Made by a program: the position numbers and the translations under genes. Source: Tenuifilaceae bacterium CYCD (GTDB lineage: Bacteria > Bacteroidota > Bacteroidia > Bacteroidales > Tenuifilaceae). From it: a stretch of 64,000 nt of DNA. The stretch covers positions 620,001-684,000 of the forward strand of contig AP027304.1 of the NCBI GenBank assembly GCA_036322835.1, given 5' to 3'. Shown piece after piece: positions 7,864-17,920 of the stretch. Under the pieces are notes generated by a model. It made no database searches, was not told the origin of the DNA, and was given only the letters and a program-made list of their open reading frames with translations. Position 1 is the stretch's first letter. Every line of letters starts with the position of its first letter.

Positions 7864-8286
7864 ATGCATCAATTCATTCCGTTTCAACTGGTTGAAATTG
7901 AAACCAACAACTACCACATACTCATCAGCGCAACTATCGATGAAAAACCCGTAATGCTGATTGTTGACACAGGGGCTTCTCGTTCTGTTATAGACAAAAC
8001 GTATGACTCAGGAGTTAGAGTCGATGGGATAGAGGATACCATTGCGGTTGGCTTCATGTCGGATAACGTAAATATTGAAATGGCGCTACTCCCAGAACTG
8101 AAAATCGGGAATGTTAGTTTCGAAAATGTACCTGTTGCCCTAGCAGATTTAAGCGCATTACAGGACCTCTATACTAAAATTACCAGCCTAAAAGTAGCAG
8201 GTTTGCTTGGTTGTGATTTTTTGGTTCAGCATGTCGTGTCAATTAACTTCAACACAAAAAAATTTTTTCTCAGAACAAAAAAATAA
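7864..8286 (+). CDS. Retropepsin-like aspartic protease, single domain
   Basis: This 140-residue protein carries one aspartic-protease active site, D35-T-G-A-S in MLIVDTGASRSVID. Near the end is the matching hydrophobic-hydrophobic-Gly motif in VAGLLGCDFL. One such lobe must dimerise to be active, as in retroviral proteases. No signal peptide or membrane segment is seen, so it is probably cytoplasmic, which is odd beside three envelope genes. It lies 26 bp after the GIN lipoprotein gene. The substrate is unknown. Confidence 0.78.
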   Translation: MHQFIPFQLVEIETNNYHILISATIDEKPVMLIVDTGASRSVIDKTYDSGVRVDGIEDTIAVGFMSDNVNIEMALLPELKIGNVSFENVPVALADLSALQDLYTKITSLKVAGLLGCDFLVQHVVSINFNTKKFFLRTKK

Positions 8287-8383
8287 ATAGGTATAACCCA
8301 GAACGTTAATTTTTATAAAGATTTTCATTCATGTCAAAATTTATGCTAATTCGATTAACATGATTATTTCTCAAAAAAAGTAA

Positions 8384-8391
8384 TATATTTG
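8384..8391 (+). promoter_or_regulatory. -7 box for secDF
   Basis: TATATTTG at 8384-8391 matches TAnnTTTG. It would give a leader of roughly 45 nt before the ATG at 8444. No strong -33 element was identified. Confidence 0.5.
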
Positions 8392-8443
8392 CCCGATATT
8401 TTCAGAAACAAGCAAATTATCAAATTATTAAATATTATAAACA

Positions 8444-11443
8444 ATGCAGAATAAAGGTGCGATACGTTTTATTGCCATTGCATTAGCGCTAGTTTGCGTT
8501 TATCAGCTTTCGTTTACTTTAGTTACCAAACGAGTAGAAAAGAAAGCCAGTAAATATGCTTTGGTTGGCAACGAGGTAGATAAAAAGAAGGAAAGCCACT
8601 ACCTAGATTCAGTTTCAACAGAAACCGTTTATAATTTCCTTTGGGTTCGCAAGTACAATTACAAGGAATGTAAGGAAAGGGAGATCAACCTTGGACTTGA
8701 CCTTAAAGGTGGAATGAACGTTATGCTCGAGGTGTCGGTTACCGACCTTGTAAGAGTCCTCTCCGGCAACAGCAAAGATTCAGCCTTTGTAAAGGCAATG
8801 GATGTTGCTATGAAAATGCCGGGTAGCGAGCATTTCATCGACAAATTTGGGAAAGCATTCCAGCAAGTAGCCCCCAATGCACGCTTGGCCTCTATTTTTG
8901 GAACTCAGGAGCTTCGTGGACGAGTAAATTTTGACTCTTCGAACGAGGATGTGCTTAAGGTTCTAAAGGAAGAAGCAGAAAATGCTATCGATAACTCATT
9001 TAACATTCTTCGTAATCGTATCGATAAGTTTGGGGTTGCTCAACCAAACATCCAACGCATGGAAAACTCTGGCTTAATTGTTATTGAGTTACCCGGCGTA
9101 AAAGAACCTGAACGCGTTCGTAAACTTCTACAAGGAACAGCTAGTCTTGAGTTTTGGGAAACATACGAATTTGCAGATGTTTACTCAAGTTTTATTGCCG
9201 CAAACAGCAAACTTGTAGAAATCCAAGCGGCTACTGCTCCTGAAAAAGAAACTGTTACCGAATCAAAAACCACCGATTTAACAGCCAAAAAGGACAGCAC
9301 TCAGGATGAGTTAATGGCTAAACTAAAAAATAGTGAAGGTAAGGATACCTCTGCTGTTGCCAATACAGATATGGCTAAGAAGTTCCCCCTTTTCACACTT
9401 CTTCGTCCTAATCTGAATGCACAAAGCCAACCTCTTGCCGGACCAATGGTTGGTATGGCTCACTATAAAGATACAGCTAGGGTGAACGAGATTCTTCGTA
9501 TGGATCAAATTCGTTCACTTTTTCCAGCAGATGTAAAATTCTTATGGGGCGTAAAATCTCCAAAATGGGATAAATCCGAAAGCATATATGAACTAATCGC
9601 CATTAAGGTTACCAACCGCGATGGAAAAGCTCCTCTTGATGGTGGTGCAATAACCGATGCAAAGGATGCCTTTGGTGATCAAAAAGGTACCGCTGAGGTT
9701 GATATGGGCATGAATGCCGAAGGCGCTAGAATTTGGGCCCGTTTAACTGGAGAAAATATTGGAAAGTGTATTGCTATTGTTCTTGATAATTACGTTTACT
9801 CATACCCAAGAGTACAAACCGAAATTAAGGGTGGCCGCTCACAAATCACTGGCGACTTTACCATTAATGAGGCAAAGGACTTAGCGAACGTGCTAAAATC
9901 AGGTAAACTTCCTGCTCCAGCACATATCATTAAGGAAGAACTTGTTGGTCCTTCACTAGGTAAAGAGGCTATCAATGCTGGTATTAACTCATTCATTGCT
10001 TCGTTTATAGTTGTACTTATTTACATGATATTCTACTATAGCCGAAGCGCTGGTTTGGTTGCCGACTTTGCATTGCTAACCAACCTATTCTTCATGATGG
10101 GAGTTCTATCCTCGTTTGGAGCAACCCTAACACTCCCCGGTATTGCCGGTATCGTTCTTACCATGGGTATGGCTGTTGATGCTAACGTGCTTATATTTGA
10201 GCGTATCAGAGAAGAAATCAGGCATGGAAAAGGTTTGAGCCTTGCCATTAAGGAAGGTTTCAGCAACGCACTTTCTGCAATCATCGATGGTAACGTAACA
10301 ACGTTGCTAACCGGGGTAATCCTTTACATCTTTGGTTCTGGGCCTATCCGCGGTTTTGCTACAACCCTAGTAATAGGTATTCTTACCACATTATTCTCTG
10401 GTATTTTCATTACAAGGTTAATTATTCTTTGGATGGAGAAACGTAACCTTTCACTAACTTTCTCTACCAAACTTACCGAAAATGCATTCCGCAATTTAAG
10501 AATTGACTTTATTGGAATTAGAAAGTATGGTTATATATTCTCGGTTGTAGTTATAGTTATTGCTATTGCTTCGTTATCAATTAGAGGATTGAACCCCGGC
10601 ATTGACTTTGTTGGAGGCCGTTCATACATTGTCCGTTTCGAAAAACCTGTAACAACCGTTGAGGTTGCCGATCAAATGAAAAAAGTATTTGGCGAAGCAC
10701 CCGAAGTAAAAACTATTGGTAGCGCAAACCAAGTTAAAATTACTACCAAATACAAAATAACTTCAAACGATCCAAACGTTGACGGTGAAGTTGATAACAT
10801 GATCTACACCGGGTCAAAACCATTTATGGCCTCTAGTGTATCATTCGATGATTTCCAAAACAACTACAAGCAAAGTTCCATTAAAGTTGGACCAACCATC
10901 GCACACGATATCAAGAGAGATGCATTCATTGCTGTTATTGTTGCGCTGATTGCGATATTCTTCTATATCTTAATCCGATTCCGTTACTGGAGTTACAGTG
11001 CTGGTGCTGTTGCATCATTAGCTCACGACTCAATATTCACCCTTGGATTGTTCTCGTTGCTTTACTTCAGGGTTCCATTTAGTCTCGAAGCCGATCAATC
11101 ATTTATAGCGGCAATCCTTACAATCATTGGATATTCAATCAACGATACTGTAATTATCTTCGACCGTATCCGTGAGTACATGAAACTATATCCTAAACGT
11201 ACCCGCAGAGAGAATATTGACAATGCTATTAACGATACCTTAAGCCGTACGTTCTCCACTTCATTCTCAACATTAATTGTGCTAATCCCAATGTTCTTCT
11301 TCGGAGGAGAAACCATCCGTGGATTTGTATTTGCACTTACCTGTGGTATTGCAGTTGGTACATACTCATCAGTATTCGTTGCAACACCATTAGCATACGA
11401 TATTGAGCAGTGGTGGGAAAGAAGAAAGGCAAAGAAAGCATAA
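8444..11443 (+). CDS. secDF: Fused protein translocase subunits SecD-SecF
   Basis: The 999-residue protein joins SecD and SecF in one chain, as is usual in Bacteroidota. The SecD part opens with a membrane segment (residues 7-25), then the D1 motif (LGLDLKGGMNV), the periplasmic domain with the RIDKFGVAQPNIQ segment, and a membrane bundle with GMAVDANVLIFERIREE. The SecF part begins near residue 690 (SLSIRGLNPGIDFVGG) and ends with GYSINDTVIIFDRIREY. A Lys/Thr/Ala-rich linker near 265-320 lies in the periplasmic domain. SecDF uses the proton gradient to pull secreted proteins out of the SecYEG channel. It has its own promoter and terminator. Confidence 0.97.
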   Translation: MQNKGAIRFIAIALALVCVYQLSFTLVTKRVEKKASKYALVGNEVDKKKESHYLDSVSTETVYNFLWVRKYNYKECKEREINLGLDLKGGMNVMLEVSVTDLVRVLSGNSKDSAFVKAMDVAMKMPGSEHFIDKFGKAFQQVAPNARLASIFGTQELRGRVNFDSSNEDVLKVLKEEAENAIDNSFNILRNRIDKFGVAQPNIQRMENSGLIVIELPGVKEPERVRKLLQGTASLEFWETYEFADVYSSFIAANSKLVEIQAATAPEKETVTESKTTDLTAKKDSTQDELMAKLKNSEGKDTSAVANTDMAKKFPLFTLLRPNLNAQSQPLAGPMVGMAHYKDTARVNEILRMDQIRSLFPADVKFLWGVKSPKWDKSESIYELIAIKVTNRDGKAPLDGGAITDAKDAFGDQKGTAEVDMGMNAEGARIWARLTGENIGKCIAIVLDNYVYSYPRVQTEIKGGRSQITGDFTINEAKDLANVLKSGKLPAPAHIIKEELVGPSLGKEAINAGINSFIASFIVVLIYMIFYYSRSAGLVADFALLTNLFFMMGVLSSFGATLTLPGIAGIVLTMGMAVDANVLIFERIREEIRHGKGLSLAIKEGFSNALSAIIDGNVTTLLTGVILYIFGSGPIRGFATTLVIGILTTLFSGIFITRLIILWMEKRNLSLTFSTKLTENAFRNLRIDFIGIRKYGYIFSVVVIVIAIASLSIRGLNPGIDFVGGRSYIVRFEKPVTTVEVADQMKKVFGEAPEVKTIGSANQVKITTKYKITSNDPNVDGEVDNMIYTGSKPFMASSVSFDDFQNNYKQSSIKVGPTIAHDIKRDAFIAVIVALIAIFFYILIRFRYWSYSAGAVASLAHDSIFTLGLFSLLYFRVPFSLEADQSFIAAILTIIGYSINDTVIIFDRIREYMKLYPKRTRRENIDNAINDTLSRTFSTSFSTLIVLIPMFFFGGETIRGFVFALTCGIAVGTYSSVFVATPLAYDIEQWWERRKAKKA

Positions 11444-11460
11444 CCACTCCATAAAAAGTA

Positions 11461-11496
11461 AAAGGCTCAACTGAATAGTTGAGCCTTTTTATTTTT
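11461..11496 (+). terminator. Rho-independent terminator of secDF
   Basis: AAAGGCTCAACT (11461-11472) pairs perfectly with AGTTGAGCCTTT (11477-11488) around a 4-nt loop and runs into a T-rich tract. It begins 17 bp after the secDF stop codon. Confidence 0.92.
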
Positions 11497-11660
11497 CCTG
11501 ATTAATAAAAAGGGTAGAATTGCTTCTACCCTTTGTGCGATTCAGAATACTATTTTAGACTGTTTTGGTAACCTCTATTGAAACCTAAATATTGCTTTTG
11601 TTGTTGAAAATCTATAAATTTACTGCACTATTTTCCAATCTAAATTAATACCTGAATCTT

Positions 11661-11700
11661 GAAAATCCTTGGCTGATCAGAGCTGAGGATTTTCGTTTTA
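11661..11700 (+). terminator. Orphan rho-independent terminator
   Basis: A 14-bp stem (11661-11674 with 11681-11694, two G-U wobbles, 6-nt loop) is followed by GTTTTAT. No gene ends nearby on the plus strand: secDF already has its own terminator 170 bp upstream. It may end a short untranslated transcript lying between about 11535 and 11700. Confidence 0.65.
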
Positions 11701-11943
11701 TATTGATCTCAAAAGTATATAATCGTTTAATTACATCATGTTAAAAAAGATGAGTTTTAAATGAATTTAACCTTTTTTATCTCTTTATCGACCAATTAAG
11801 CCACTAGAAAACAAACGCTAAGTTATTGTGAAGTGAATAACACATAAATTTGTGGCGCATATTTCAAAGCCAAATCACCAACCGTTTTTGCAAGTTGTTA
11901 GCAAAATCTTTACTGATCAAACATATTCTTTATCGATTATTGA

Positions 11944-11951
11944 TATTTTTG
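11944..11951 (+). promoter_or_regulatory. -7 box for mutS
   Basis: TATTTTTG matches TAnnTTTG and ends 16 bp before the earliest possible start codon (TTG 11968) and 28 bp before GTG 11980. A transcript starting some 7-10 bp downstream favours the GTG start. Confidence 0.5.
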
Positions 11952-11967
11952 TGACATACACTAATTT

Positions 11968-14601
11968 TTGCATCTAAGCGTGAGCGAATTATCTGGCAGT
12001 AACATAGTGGAAACCCCACTAATGAAGCAGTATCTAAACATTAAGGCTAAGCATCCTGATGCTATTCTGCTTTTCAGGGTAGGCGATTTCTACGAAACAT
12101 TTGGGGACGATGCCATAAAAGCATCCGAAATACTTGGCATTACGTTAACCCGCAGAGCAAATGGTGCTGCTCAATACGTTGAGTTAGCGGGATTTCCGCA
12201 TCACGCACTCGACACATACCTGCCTAAACTTGTAAGGGCTGGACAACGAGTTGCAATTTGCGAGCAACTTGAGGATCCAAAGAAAACTAAAACCATTGTA
12301 AAACGAGGAATTACCGAATTAGTTACACCGGGAGTCTCTTACAACGACAACGTTCTAGAACGTAAGGAGAATAATTTTCTAGCTTGCGTGTATATCGAAA
12401 AAAAATTAGCAGGTATTTCATTTCTTGATATTTCTACTGGCGAATTTTATACATCCGAAGGTAGTATTGAATATGTAGATAAGTTGCTGAATAACTTCAA
12501 GCCCAAAGAAGTTTTGGTTGAACGTGCAAAGCAACGCGATTTTATTGAAATTTTTGGAACAAAGCACTACACAACAAAACTCGAGGAATGGGCATTTAAT
12601 ACGGATGCAGCCAAAGAAAAACTCTTAAATCATTTTAAGACCCAATCGCTTAAAGGATTTGGTATTGATAACCTCAATTTAGGAATAGTTTCGGCAGGAG
12701 CAATTCTTTACTACCTCGATATCACGCAACACCATCAAGTTGGGCATATCTCAAACATTTCACGAATTGATGAGGACAAATATGTTTGGATTGATCGGTT
12801 CACGGCCAAAAACCTTGAACTCTTTGGATCTATCAACGATAACGCTAAAACATTCATCGAGGTAATCGATAAAACAGCATCGCCAATGGGAGGCCGATTG
12901 CTAAAACGTTGGGTTGCCCTCCCCTTAAGAGACATAAATGCCATTAACGATAGACTCAACGTAGTTGAATATTTTGTTCAATTTCCAGAGGTTTCCGATC
13001 TTTTAGTTGATAAAACACAGAACATTGGAGATATTGAACGTATCATATCCAAAGCGGCAGTTGGACGAATAGCTCCAAGAGAACTAATTCAACTGAAGAA
13101 TGCCCTAACTCATCTTGTTGAGATTAAAGAAACCTGTGAAAGTTCCAATGAGCCAACTCTGCAACGAATTGGCGAACAAATAAATCTTTGCACTAGGATA
13201 CGCGATAGAATTGAGAAAGAAATAGTTCCAGATCCTCCTATTCAACTGAATAAGGGAAGTGTTATTGCAACAGGGTTCAACCAAGAGTTGGATGAACTGC
13301 GCGAGATAATGCACAATGGCAAGGATTATCTAATAAATCTACAACACAGGGAATCGGAACGAACAGGAATTCCTTCGCTAAAGGTAAGTTTTAACAATGT
13401 TTTTGGATACTACATTGAGGTTAGAAACACCCATAAGGAAAAGGTTCCTGCAGATTGGATCCGAAAGCAAACGCTTGTATCGGCCGAAAGATATATTACA
13501 CAAGAACTAAAGGAGTATGAGGAAAAAATACTGGGCGCCGAGGAAAAAGTTGCAGAGATTGAAATGGCGTTGTACCAGAATTTAGTACATAACTTAAGCG
13601 AATACGTTGCATCAATCCAGTTAAACGCTTTTTTAATTGCACAGGTCGATTGTTTGCTATCGTTTGCAATGTGTGCCAATCAGTTTAAGTACTCCAAACC
13701 TGAGGTCAATTTAAACGATACTATTGATATAAAACTAGGCCGACATCCAGTAATTGAGCGGATGCTTCCCGCCGGAGAGGAATATATTGCAAATGATGTA
13801 TTCCTTGATACGTCAGAACAACAAATAATAATTATTACTGGACCTAACATGGCCGGTAAATCGGCCTTGCTAAGACAAACAGCCCTTATTGTACTCATGG
13901 CCCAAATTGGATCGTTTGTTCCTGCCCAATCGGCCAATATTGGGATTGTTGATAAAATATTTACCCGCGTTGGGGCATCGGATAACCTATCGCAAGGTGA
14001 ATCAACCTTTATGGTTGAAATGCAGGAGGCGGCAAGCATTCTTAACAACCTATCGAATAGAAGTTTAATTCTGCTTGATGAAATTGGGCGAGGAACCTCA
14101 ACCTACGATGGTATTTCCATTGCCTGGGCAATAGTGGAGTACTTGCACGAACACCCAAACTCAAGGGCAAAAACTCTATTTGCAACGCACTACCACGAGT
14201 TAAACGAGATGGAATCGACCTTTAACCGGGTTAAGAATTACAATGTTTCCATCAAGGAACTGGACAACACTGTGATTTTTCTCCGTAAATTAGTCCGTGG
14301 TGGAAGCGAGCATAGCTTTGGTATTCACGTTGCCAGAATGGCCGGAATGCCTCCTAGCGTTATTAAACGCGCCAACGAGATACTTGCCGAACTTGAAAAA
14401 TCGCAGCAAAATCAAACACTCCAAAGACCCGTAGCCGATATTGGAACGAATAGAGAAGGCTATCAACTAAGTTTCTTTCAGCTGGAGGATCCTGTGCTAA
14501 AGCAAATTCGAGATCAGATAAAAAGGCTCGACGTTAATAACCTAACTCCTATTGAGGCTCTGAATAAGTTGAACGAGATAAAAAGATTGACAGGACTTTA
14601 A
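11968..14601 (+). CDS. mutS: DNA mismatch repair protein MutS
   Basis: At 877 residues this is a full-length MutS1. The mismatch-reading N-terminal motif is [10 protein letters not shown], with the Phe-x-Glu that stacks on the mispair. The ATPase has Walker [14 protein letters not shown], Walker [17 protein letters not shown] and the [10 protein letters not shown]-type switch ([10 protein letters not shown]). The C-terminus has the helix-turn-helix dimer region. The reading frame has no ATG near its beginning. An in-frame TAA lies at 11962, followed by TTG 11968 and GTG 11980. GTG 11980, giving [14 protein letters not shown], best matches the usual MutS beginning, so the real start may be 12 bp inside the given interval. 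No mutL is nearby. Confidence 0.97.
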   Translation: MHLSVSELSGSNIVETPLMKQYLNIKAKHPDAILLFRVGDFYETFGDDAIKASEILGITLTRRANGAAQYVELAGFPHHALDTYLPKLVRAGQRVAICEQLEDPKKTKTIVKRGITELVTPGVSYNDNVLERKENNFLACVYIEKKLAGISFLDISTGEFYTSEGSIEYVDKLLNNFKPKEVLVERAKQRDFIEIFGTKHYTTKLEEWAFNTDAAKEKLLNHFKTQSLKGFGIDNLNLGIVSAGAILYYLDITQHHQVGHISNISRIDEDKYVWIDRFTAKNLELFGSINDNAKTFIEVIDKTASPMGGRLLKRWVALPLRDINAINDRLNVVEYFVQFPEVSDLLVDKTQNIGDIERIISKAAVGRIAPRELIQLKNALTHLVEIKETCESSNEPTLQRIGEQINLCTRIRDRIEKEIVPDPPIQLNKGSVIATGFNQELDELREIMHNGKDYLINLQHRESERTGIPSLKVSFNNVFGYYIEVRNTHKEKVPADWIRKQTLVSAERYITQELKEYEEKILGAEEKVAEIEMALYQNLVHNLSEYVASIQLNAFLIAQVDCLLSFAMCANQFKYSKPEVNLNDTIDIKLGRHPVIERMLPAGEEYIANDVFLDTSEQQIIIITGPNMAGKSALLRQTALIVLMAQIGSFVPAQSANIGIVDKIFTRVGASDNLSQGESTFMVEMQEAASILNNLSNRSLILLDEIGRGTSTYDGISIAWAIVEYLHEHPNSRAKTLFATHYHELNEMESTFNRVKNYNVSIKELDNTVIFLRKLVRGGSEHSFGIHVARMAGMPPSVIKRANEILAELEKSQQNQTLQRPVADIGTNREGYQLSFFQLEDPVLKQIRDQIKRLDVNNLTPIEALNKLNEIKRLTGL

Positions 14602-14656
14602 TAAGTAACTTATTGCAGCACTTTATTTAACTCCGATCTTTCAGCATCTCGCATTC

Positions 14657-16909
14657 TCACTCAACCACAATCTCATCGGCAAAAAGCCACGATGGAGAGC
14701 CTGCGGCTGGGTGCCAGCCGGGACAGTTGCCTATACTGTGAGCAACCATCTTTAAGTAACGACAAGTTACACCGTTTAAATTGGCTGAAAAATCGTGGCG
14801 GAACATTCCTTCGTTTTCGGGTTTTACCTGCGAGTCAATTGTTGCAATTGCTGTGTAGTTGTTGCCATCGGCAGAGGCAAAAAACTCAACCTGTTTCGGA
14901 GCAAATATCCACGATGGGTTGGATTGAAAGAATCCAACAGAAACGGAGTTTACAGTTTGGGCTTCGCCCAAATCTATCACAGCGGTCATATCGCACCCCT
15001 GAACTGCCTGCCAAATACCATCATTGTATGAACCAGTTCCTTTTCGACCATCAACCAGGGCCTGCAAGCCTCCACCCATATACTTTTGGGCGGGTGTAAA
15101 TCCTAACTCAATACTTTTCCCTGTCGATTTCGATAGTACAAGACCACAACTAAAAACTTCGCCAACTTTATTGCCATCAATAAATGCTGCAGCATTAATG
15201 GTTGTGGATTTTGTAACGGTAAATGGTTGGGAGTATTTAATCGATTTTGTAGTTGGTTCGGTTCCTTCGGTAGTATAGTAAACTTCTAGGTTCTTCTGTC
15301 CTCGCTCAATGCTTACGGTGATCGATTTGAGGTCGTTGGAGAGCTGGCTATTAATTTTCACAGCACTTTGCTCGAATCCATAGTTAACGCCCATACTAGT
15401 TAATCGGCCATAATGTGAGCGCACGCGTTTTATGAACTGCTCATAGTTTCGCTCCTCAGGACTTGTCCACAAAACCTCACTAATAGCCAATATACGCGGA
15501 AATAGTTTTGAATCGACAGTTTCTTGGGGTGCCCTCTCGCTCCACATATTGCATTCACCACCCATTATCAAATCTTCTTGCTCAGCGTTGATTCCATCGG
15601 GGATTGGATTAAATGAATATACCTTCTGCAAGTCGATAACTTCCACTGGATAATCGAAGTAGCAATGGCTGGTTGGCGATACAATTACTGGCGCACCAGC
15701 AGTAACAGAGGCTTCGGCTCTATCAATTCCGCGCCAAGCCTGTACTGTTGCATTGTGCGGACGACCGCCGTCCAGAATCTCATCCCAACCTATAATTTTT
15801 CTGTTTTTTGTTTCTAAGAACTGGGCTATTCTGCTTATAAAGTATCGCTGTAATTCCTCGTAATCGTGTAACTTTTGTTTCTTAAGTTGATGCTGACATT
15901 TTGGGCAATTCTCCCAGCGGTACTTTGGGGCCTCATCGCCACCAATATGGATGTATGGAAATGGGAACAGTTCAACAATCTCGGTTAGCAAATCCTGCAA
16001 GAAGAGGTAAGTTGAATCGTTTCCTGCACAGTAAATGTCCTTGAAAACGCCCCAGCTGGTTTCGACTTTTAATGGTTTTCCTGTGCACGAGAATTGAGGA
16101 TAAGCGGCAAGAGCGGCAACCGAGTGCCCGGGCATCTCAATTTCGGGAACAATGTTTACGTGTCGTTCTGCAGCATAGGCAACCACTTCGCGAATATCGT
16201 CCTGAGTGTAGTATCCACCATAGTTTGTGCCATCGGCTAACTGGCGCCAAGCACCAACCTCTGTTAACCTTGGATATTTCTTTATTTCGATACGCCATCC
16301 CTGGTCATCGGTCAAGTGCCAATGTAGAATATTCATCTTATGGTAAGCCAATAAATCGATATAGCGTTTCACAAAATCCTTGGTCATAAAATGACGGCAG
16401 CAATCTAAGTTTAGTCCACGCCACGCGAATTTTGGCTTATCAACAATCTGCACATTTGGAATTGATATTTTGCTGTACTTTGAATCGGCATTTTCAAAAT
16501 CGGCTGGCATTAACTGACGCAACGTTTGAACAGCATAGAAATATCCCGAACCAGAATTTGCTTGAATTACAATACCATTTTTAGAAACAGATAACTTGTA
16601 ACCCTCACTACCCAACGAATCGTTAAGTTCAACTCTACTAAAGTAGATATCTCTACTGGTTGCAGATGAGTTTACAACTTCTGACAACTCCAACTCAATC
16701 CCTTTGACTTTAAGCATCTCCAGAAAGTACTTGGCAACCTTAAGTGCAGCACTATCAGTTTTATCAACAACAATTTTTGTAGATTTACTTAACTTGAAAG
16801 TTCCCTGCTCCTGAATCAATTGAATGGGTGCTGGAATAATATTTATCTCTTGCTGTTTGCAGGATAAAAGTGCTATGCCAAGCAAAATTGGAAGGATTAT
16901 GCGTTTCAT
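14657..16909 (-). CDS. GH20 beta-N-acetylhexosaminidase lipoprotein
   Basis: The 750-residue lipoprotein (lipobox LLSCKQQ, C17) has a GH20 N-terminal domain (about 22-155) and the catalytic barrel (about 160-500) with the Asp-Glu pair D325-E326 in YIHIGGDEAPKYRW. A chitobiase/hexosaminidase C-terminal domain follows (about 510-590, VYYTTEGTEPTTKS). The last 140 residues form a discoidin-like F5/8C module ending PSWLFADEIVVE, the same ending as the GH92 enzyme at 21726. It removes terminal GlcNAc or GalNAc at the cell surface or in the periplasm by substrate-assisted catalysis. It is separate from the mannosidase operon but fits N-glycan breakdown. It converges on mutS. Confidence 0.93.
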   Translation of the reverse strand: MKRIILPILLGIALLSCKQQEINIIPAPIQLIQEQGTFKLSKSTKIVVDKTDSAALKVAKYFLEMLKVKGIELELSEVVNSSATSRDIYFSRVELNDSLGSEGYKLSVSKNGIVIQANSGSGYFYAVQTLRQLMPADFENADSKYSKISIPNVQIVDKPKFAWRGLNLDCCRHFMTKDFVKRYIDLLAYHKMNILHWHLTDDQGWRIEIKKYPRLTEVGAWRQLADGTNYGGYYTQDDIREVVAYAAERHVNIVPEIEMPGHSVAALAAYPQFSCTGKPLKVETSWGVFKDIYCAGNDSTYLFLQDLLTEIVELFPFPYIHIGGDEAPKYRWENCPKCQHQLKKQKLHDYEELQRYFISRIAQFLETKNRKIIGWDEILDGGRPHNATVQAWRGIDRAEASVTAGAPVIVSPTSHCYFDYPVEVIDLQKVYSFNPIPDGINAEQEDLIMGGECNMWSERAPQETVDSKLFPRILAISEVLWTSPEERNYEQFIKRVRSHYGRLTSMGVNYGFEQSAVKINSQLSNDLKSITVSIERGQKNLEVYYTTEGTEPTTKSIKYSQPFTVTKSTTINAAAFIDGNKVGEVFSCGLVLSKSTGKSIELGFTPAQKYMGGGLQALVDGRKGTGSYNDGIWQAVQGCDMTAVIDLGEAQTVNSVSVGFFQSNPSWIFAPKQVEFFASADGNNYTAIATIDSQVKPENEGMFRHDFSANLNGVTCRYLKMVAHSIGNCPGWHPAAGSPSWLFADEIVVE

Positions 16910-17019
16910 CGCTTATGTTTAGTTTGTTTAGATGGAATGAACTTGTAACCCTAAATTTAATAAATGTTTACAAGATTTTTCGTTTGAGATTTTAAATATG
17001 ACGTTGCATATATGCTTGC

Positions 17020-17080
17020 ATTCGTTTACAGGGAAAATTCTCAGAGCGTTGGAACAATAGTTACTTGGATGTAAACGAAT
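17020..17080. promoter_or_regulatory. Inverted repeat pair between the GH20 and TapB-like genes
   Basis: ATTCGTTTACA at 17020-17030 recurs inverted as TGTAAACGAAT at 17070-17080, 39 bp apart. A second pair, CTTGTAA at 16942-16948 and TTACAAG at 16968-16974, lies closer to the GH20 start. The region separates two divergent genes, so these may be regulator sites; no regulator can be named. Confidence 0.4.
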
Positions 17081-17133
17081 AACGAATTAAAAAATATGTT
17101 ACCTTTAACCTCAAATCTCTAAAACCATTATTT

Positions 17134-17820
17134 ATGAAAAAACTAATTTTACTAGTAGTTACAGTATTTATTGGCTACACCCTCAATGCTCAGGAAATAT
17201 TTTTTCCATCAAAAGAAGGAACTGTTCTGGTTTACAAAAACTTCGATAAAAAAGATAAGGTAACCGGCATTGTTAAGTACACCATCAAAAGCCTAAAAGT
17301 TTCGGGCGAGGATATGGATATCACTTACCTCTGCGAGGTTAATGATGCAAAAGACAAAGCCATTTACAACGAGGAAATTACCATTAAGAAAAGAGGCGAC
17401 AAAATGTTCTTTGACATGAGTAACTACATGAGCAAAGCTGCATTCCAACAAAACGGACAAATTCCCGCCGAACTTCAAGTTACAGGAAATAACCTCGAAG
17501 TACCCAACAATCCAAATCCTGGACAAACCCTTCCCGATGCTTCTGTAGAAATGGCATTAAAAATGGGATTTATGACCATGAAAACATCCGTTGTAGTTAC
17601 CAACCGCAAGGTTGAATCAATTGAGGATATAACAGTTACAGCAGGAACATTTAAAGCCTACAAATTCTCGTCCAATGTAAACACAGTTGCCATGGGAATC
17701 AAGGCAAACGCCTCCTCAAACGAATGGTACGCAAAGGGTATAGGTGTTGTTAAATCAATCAGTTTAGACAACAAAGGCGAAAAACTATCATCGATGGAAC
17801 TTGTCGAAGTCCGAAAATAA
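17134..17820 (+). CDS. Secreted TapB/DUF3108-like protein
   Basis: The 228-residue protein has a signal peptide (MKKLILLVVTVFIGYTLNAQ). The mature part is a beta-rich domain that begins with FFPSKEGTVLVYKNFDKKDK and ends with GTFKAYKFSSNVN, then a WYAKGIGVVKSISLDNKG segment. This order resembles the TapB / DUF3108-like beta-barrel proteins seen in Bacteroidota, but the match is by eye. A TACCTTTA box at 17100-17107, one base from the -7 consensus, could be its promoter. It is divergent from GH20 and followed by a strong terminator, so it is a single-gene unit. Confidence 0.6.
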   Translation: MKKLILLVVTVFIGYTLNAQEIFFPSKEGTVLVYKNFDKKDKVTGIVKYTIKSLKVSGEDMDITYLCEVNDAKDKAIYNEEITIKKRGDKMFFDMSNYMSKAAFQQNGQIPAELQVTGNNLEVPNNPNPGQTLPDASVEMALKMGFMTMKTSVVVTNRKVESIEDITVTAGTFKAYKFSSNVNTVAMGIKANASSNEWYAKGIGVVKSISLDNKGEKLSSMELVEVRK

Positions 17821-17840
17821 ATACTGGATATATAATTGAA

Positions 17841-17876
17841 AAAGGATTGTCAGATACTGACAATCCTTTTTTTGTT
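17841..17876 (+). terminator. Rho-independent terminator of the TapB-like gene
   Basis: AAAGGATTGTCAG (17841-17853) pairs with CTGACAATCCTTT (17857-17869) around a 3-nt loop and runs into seven T residues. Confidence 0.9.
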
Positions 17877-17920
17877 TAGGCTATATATTGATTTTGGAAA
17901 GGGTGACGTGGACACGGATA

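Larger units (their letters stand above)
11497..11967. other. 0.5 kb gene-free stretch between secDF and mutS
   Basis: No open frame with coding character was seen on either strand. The stretch holds an 11-bp hairpin (AAAGGGTAGAA at 11509-11519 with TTCTACCCTTT at 11524-11534, no T tract on the plus strand), an orphan terminator at 11661-11700, and two -7-like boxes: TAAATTTG at 11845-11852 and TATTTTTG at 11944-11951. The rest is AT-rich and featureless. Confidence 0.6.

Noticed and set aside
11509-11534. Hairpin AAAGGGTAGAA/TTCTACCCTTT as a second secDF terminator
   Set aside because: The T tract follows only on the minus strand, where no gene ends; it may be a relic or a structure of other kind.
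14692-15278. Several plus-strand frames opposite GH20
   Set aside because: They are antisense to a clear catalytic gene, are rich in Arg, Ser and Pro, and have no promoter.
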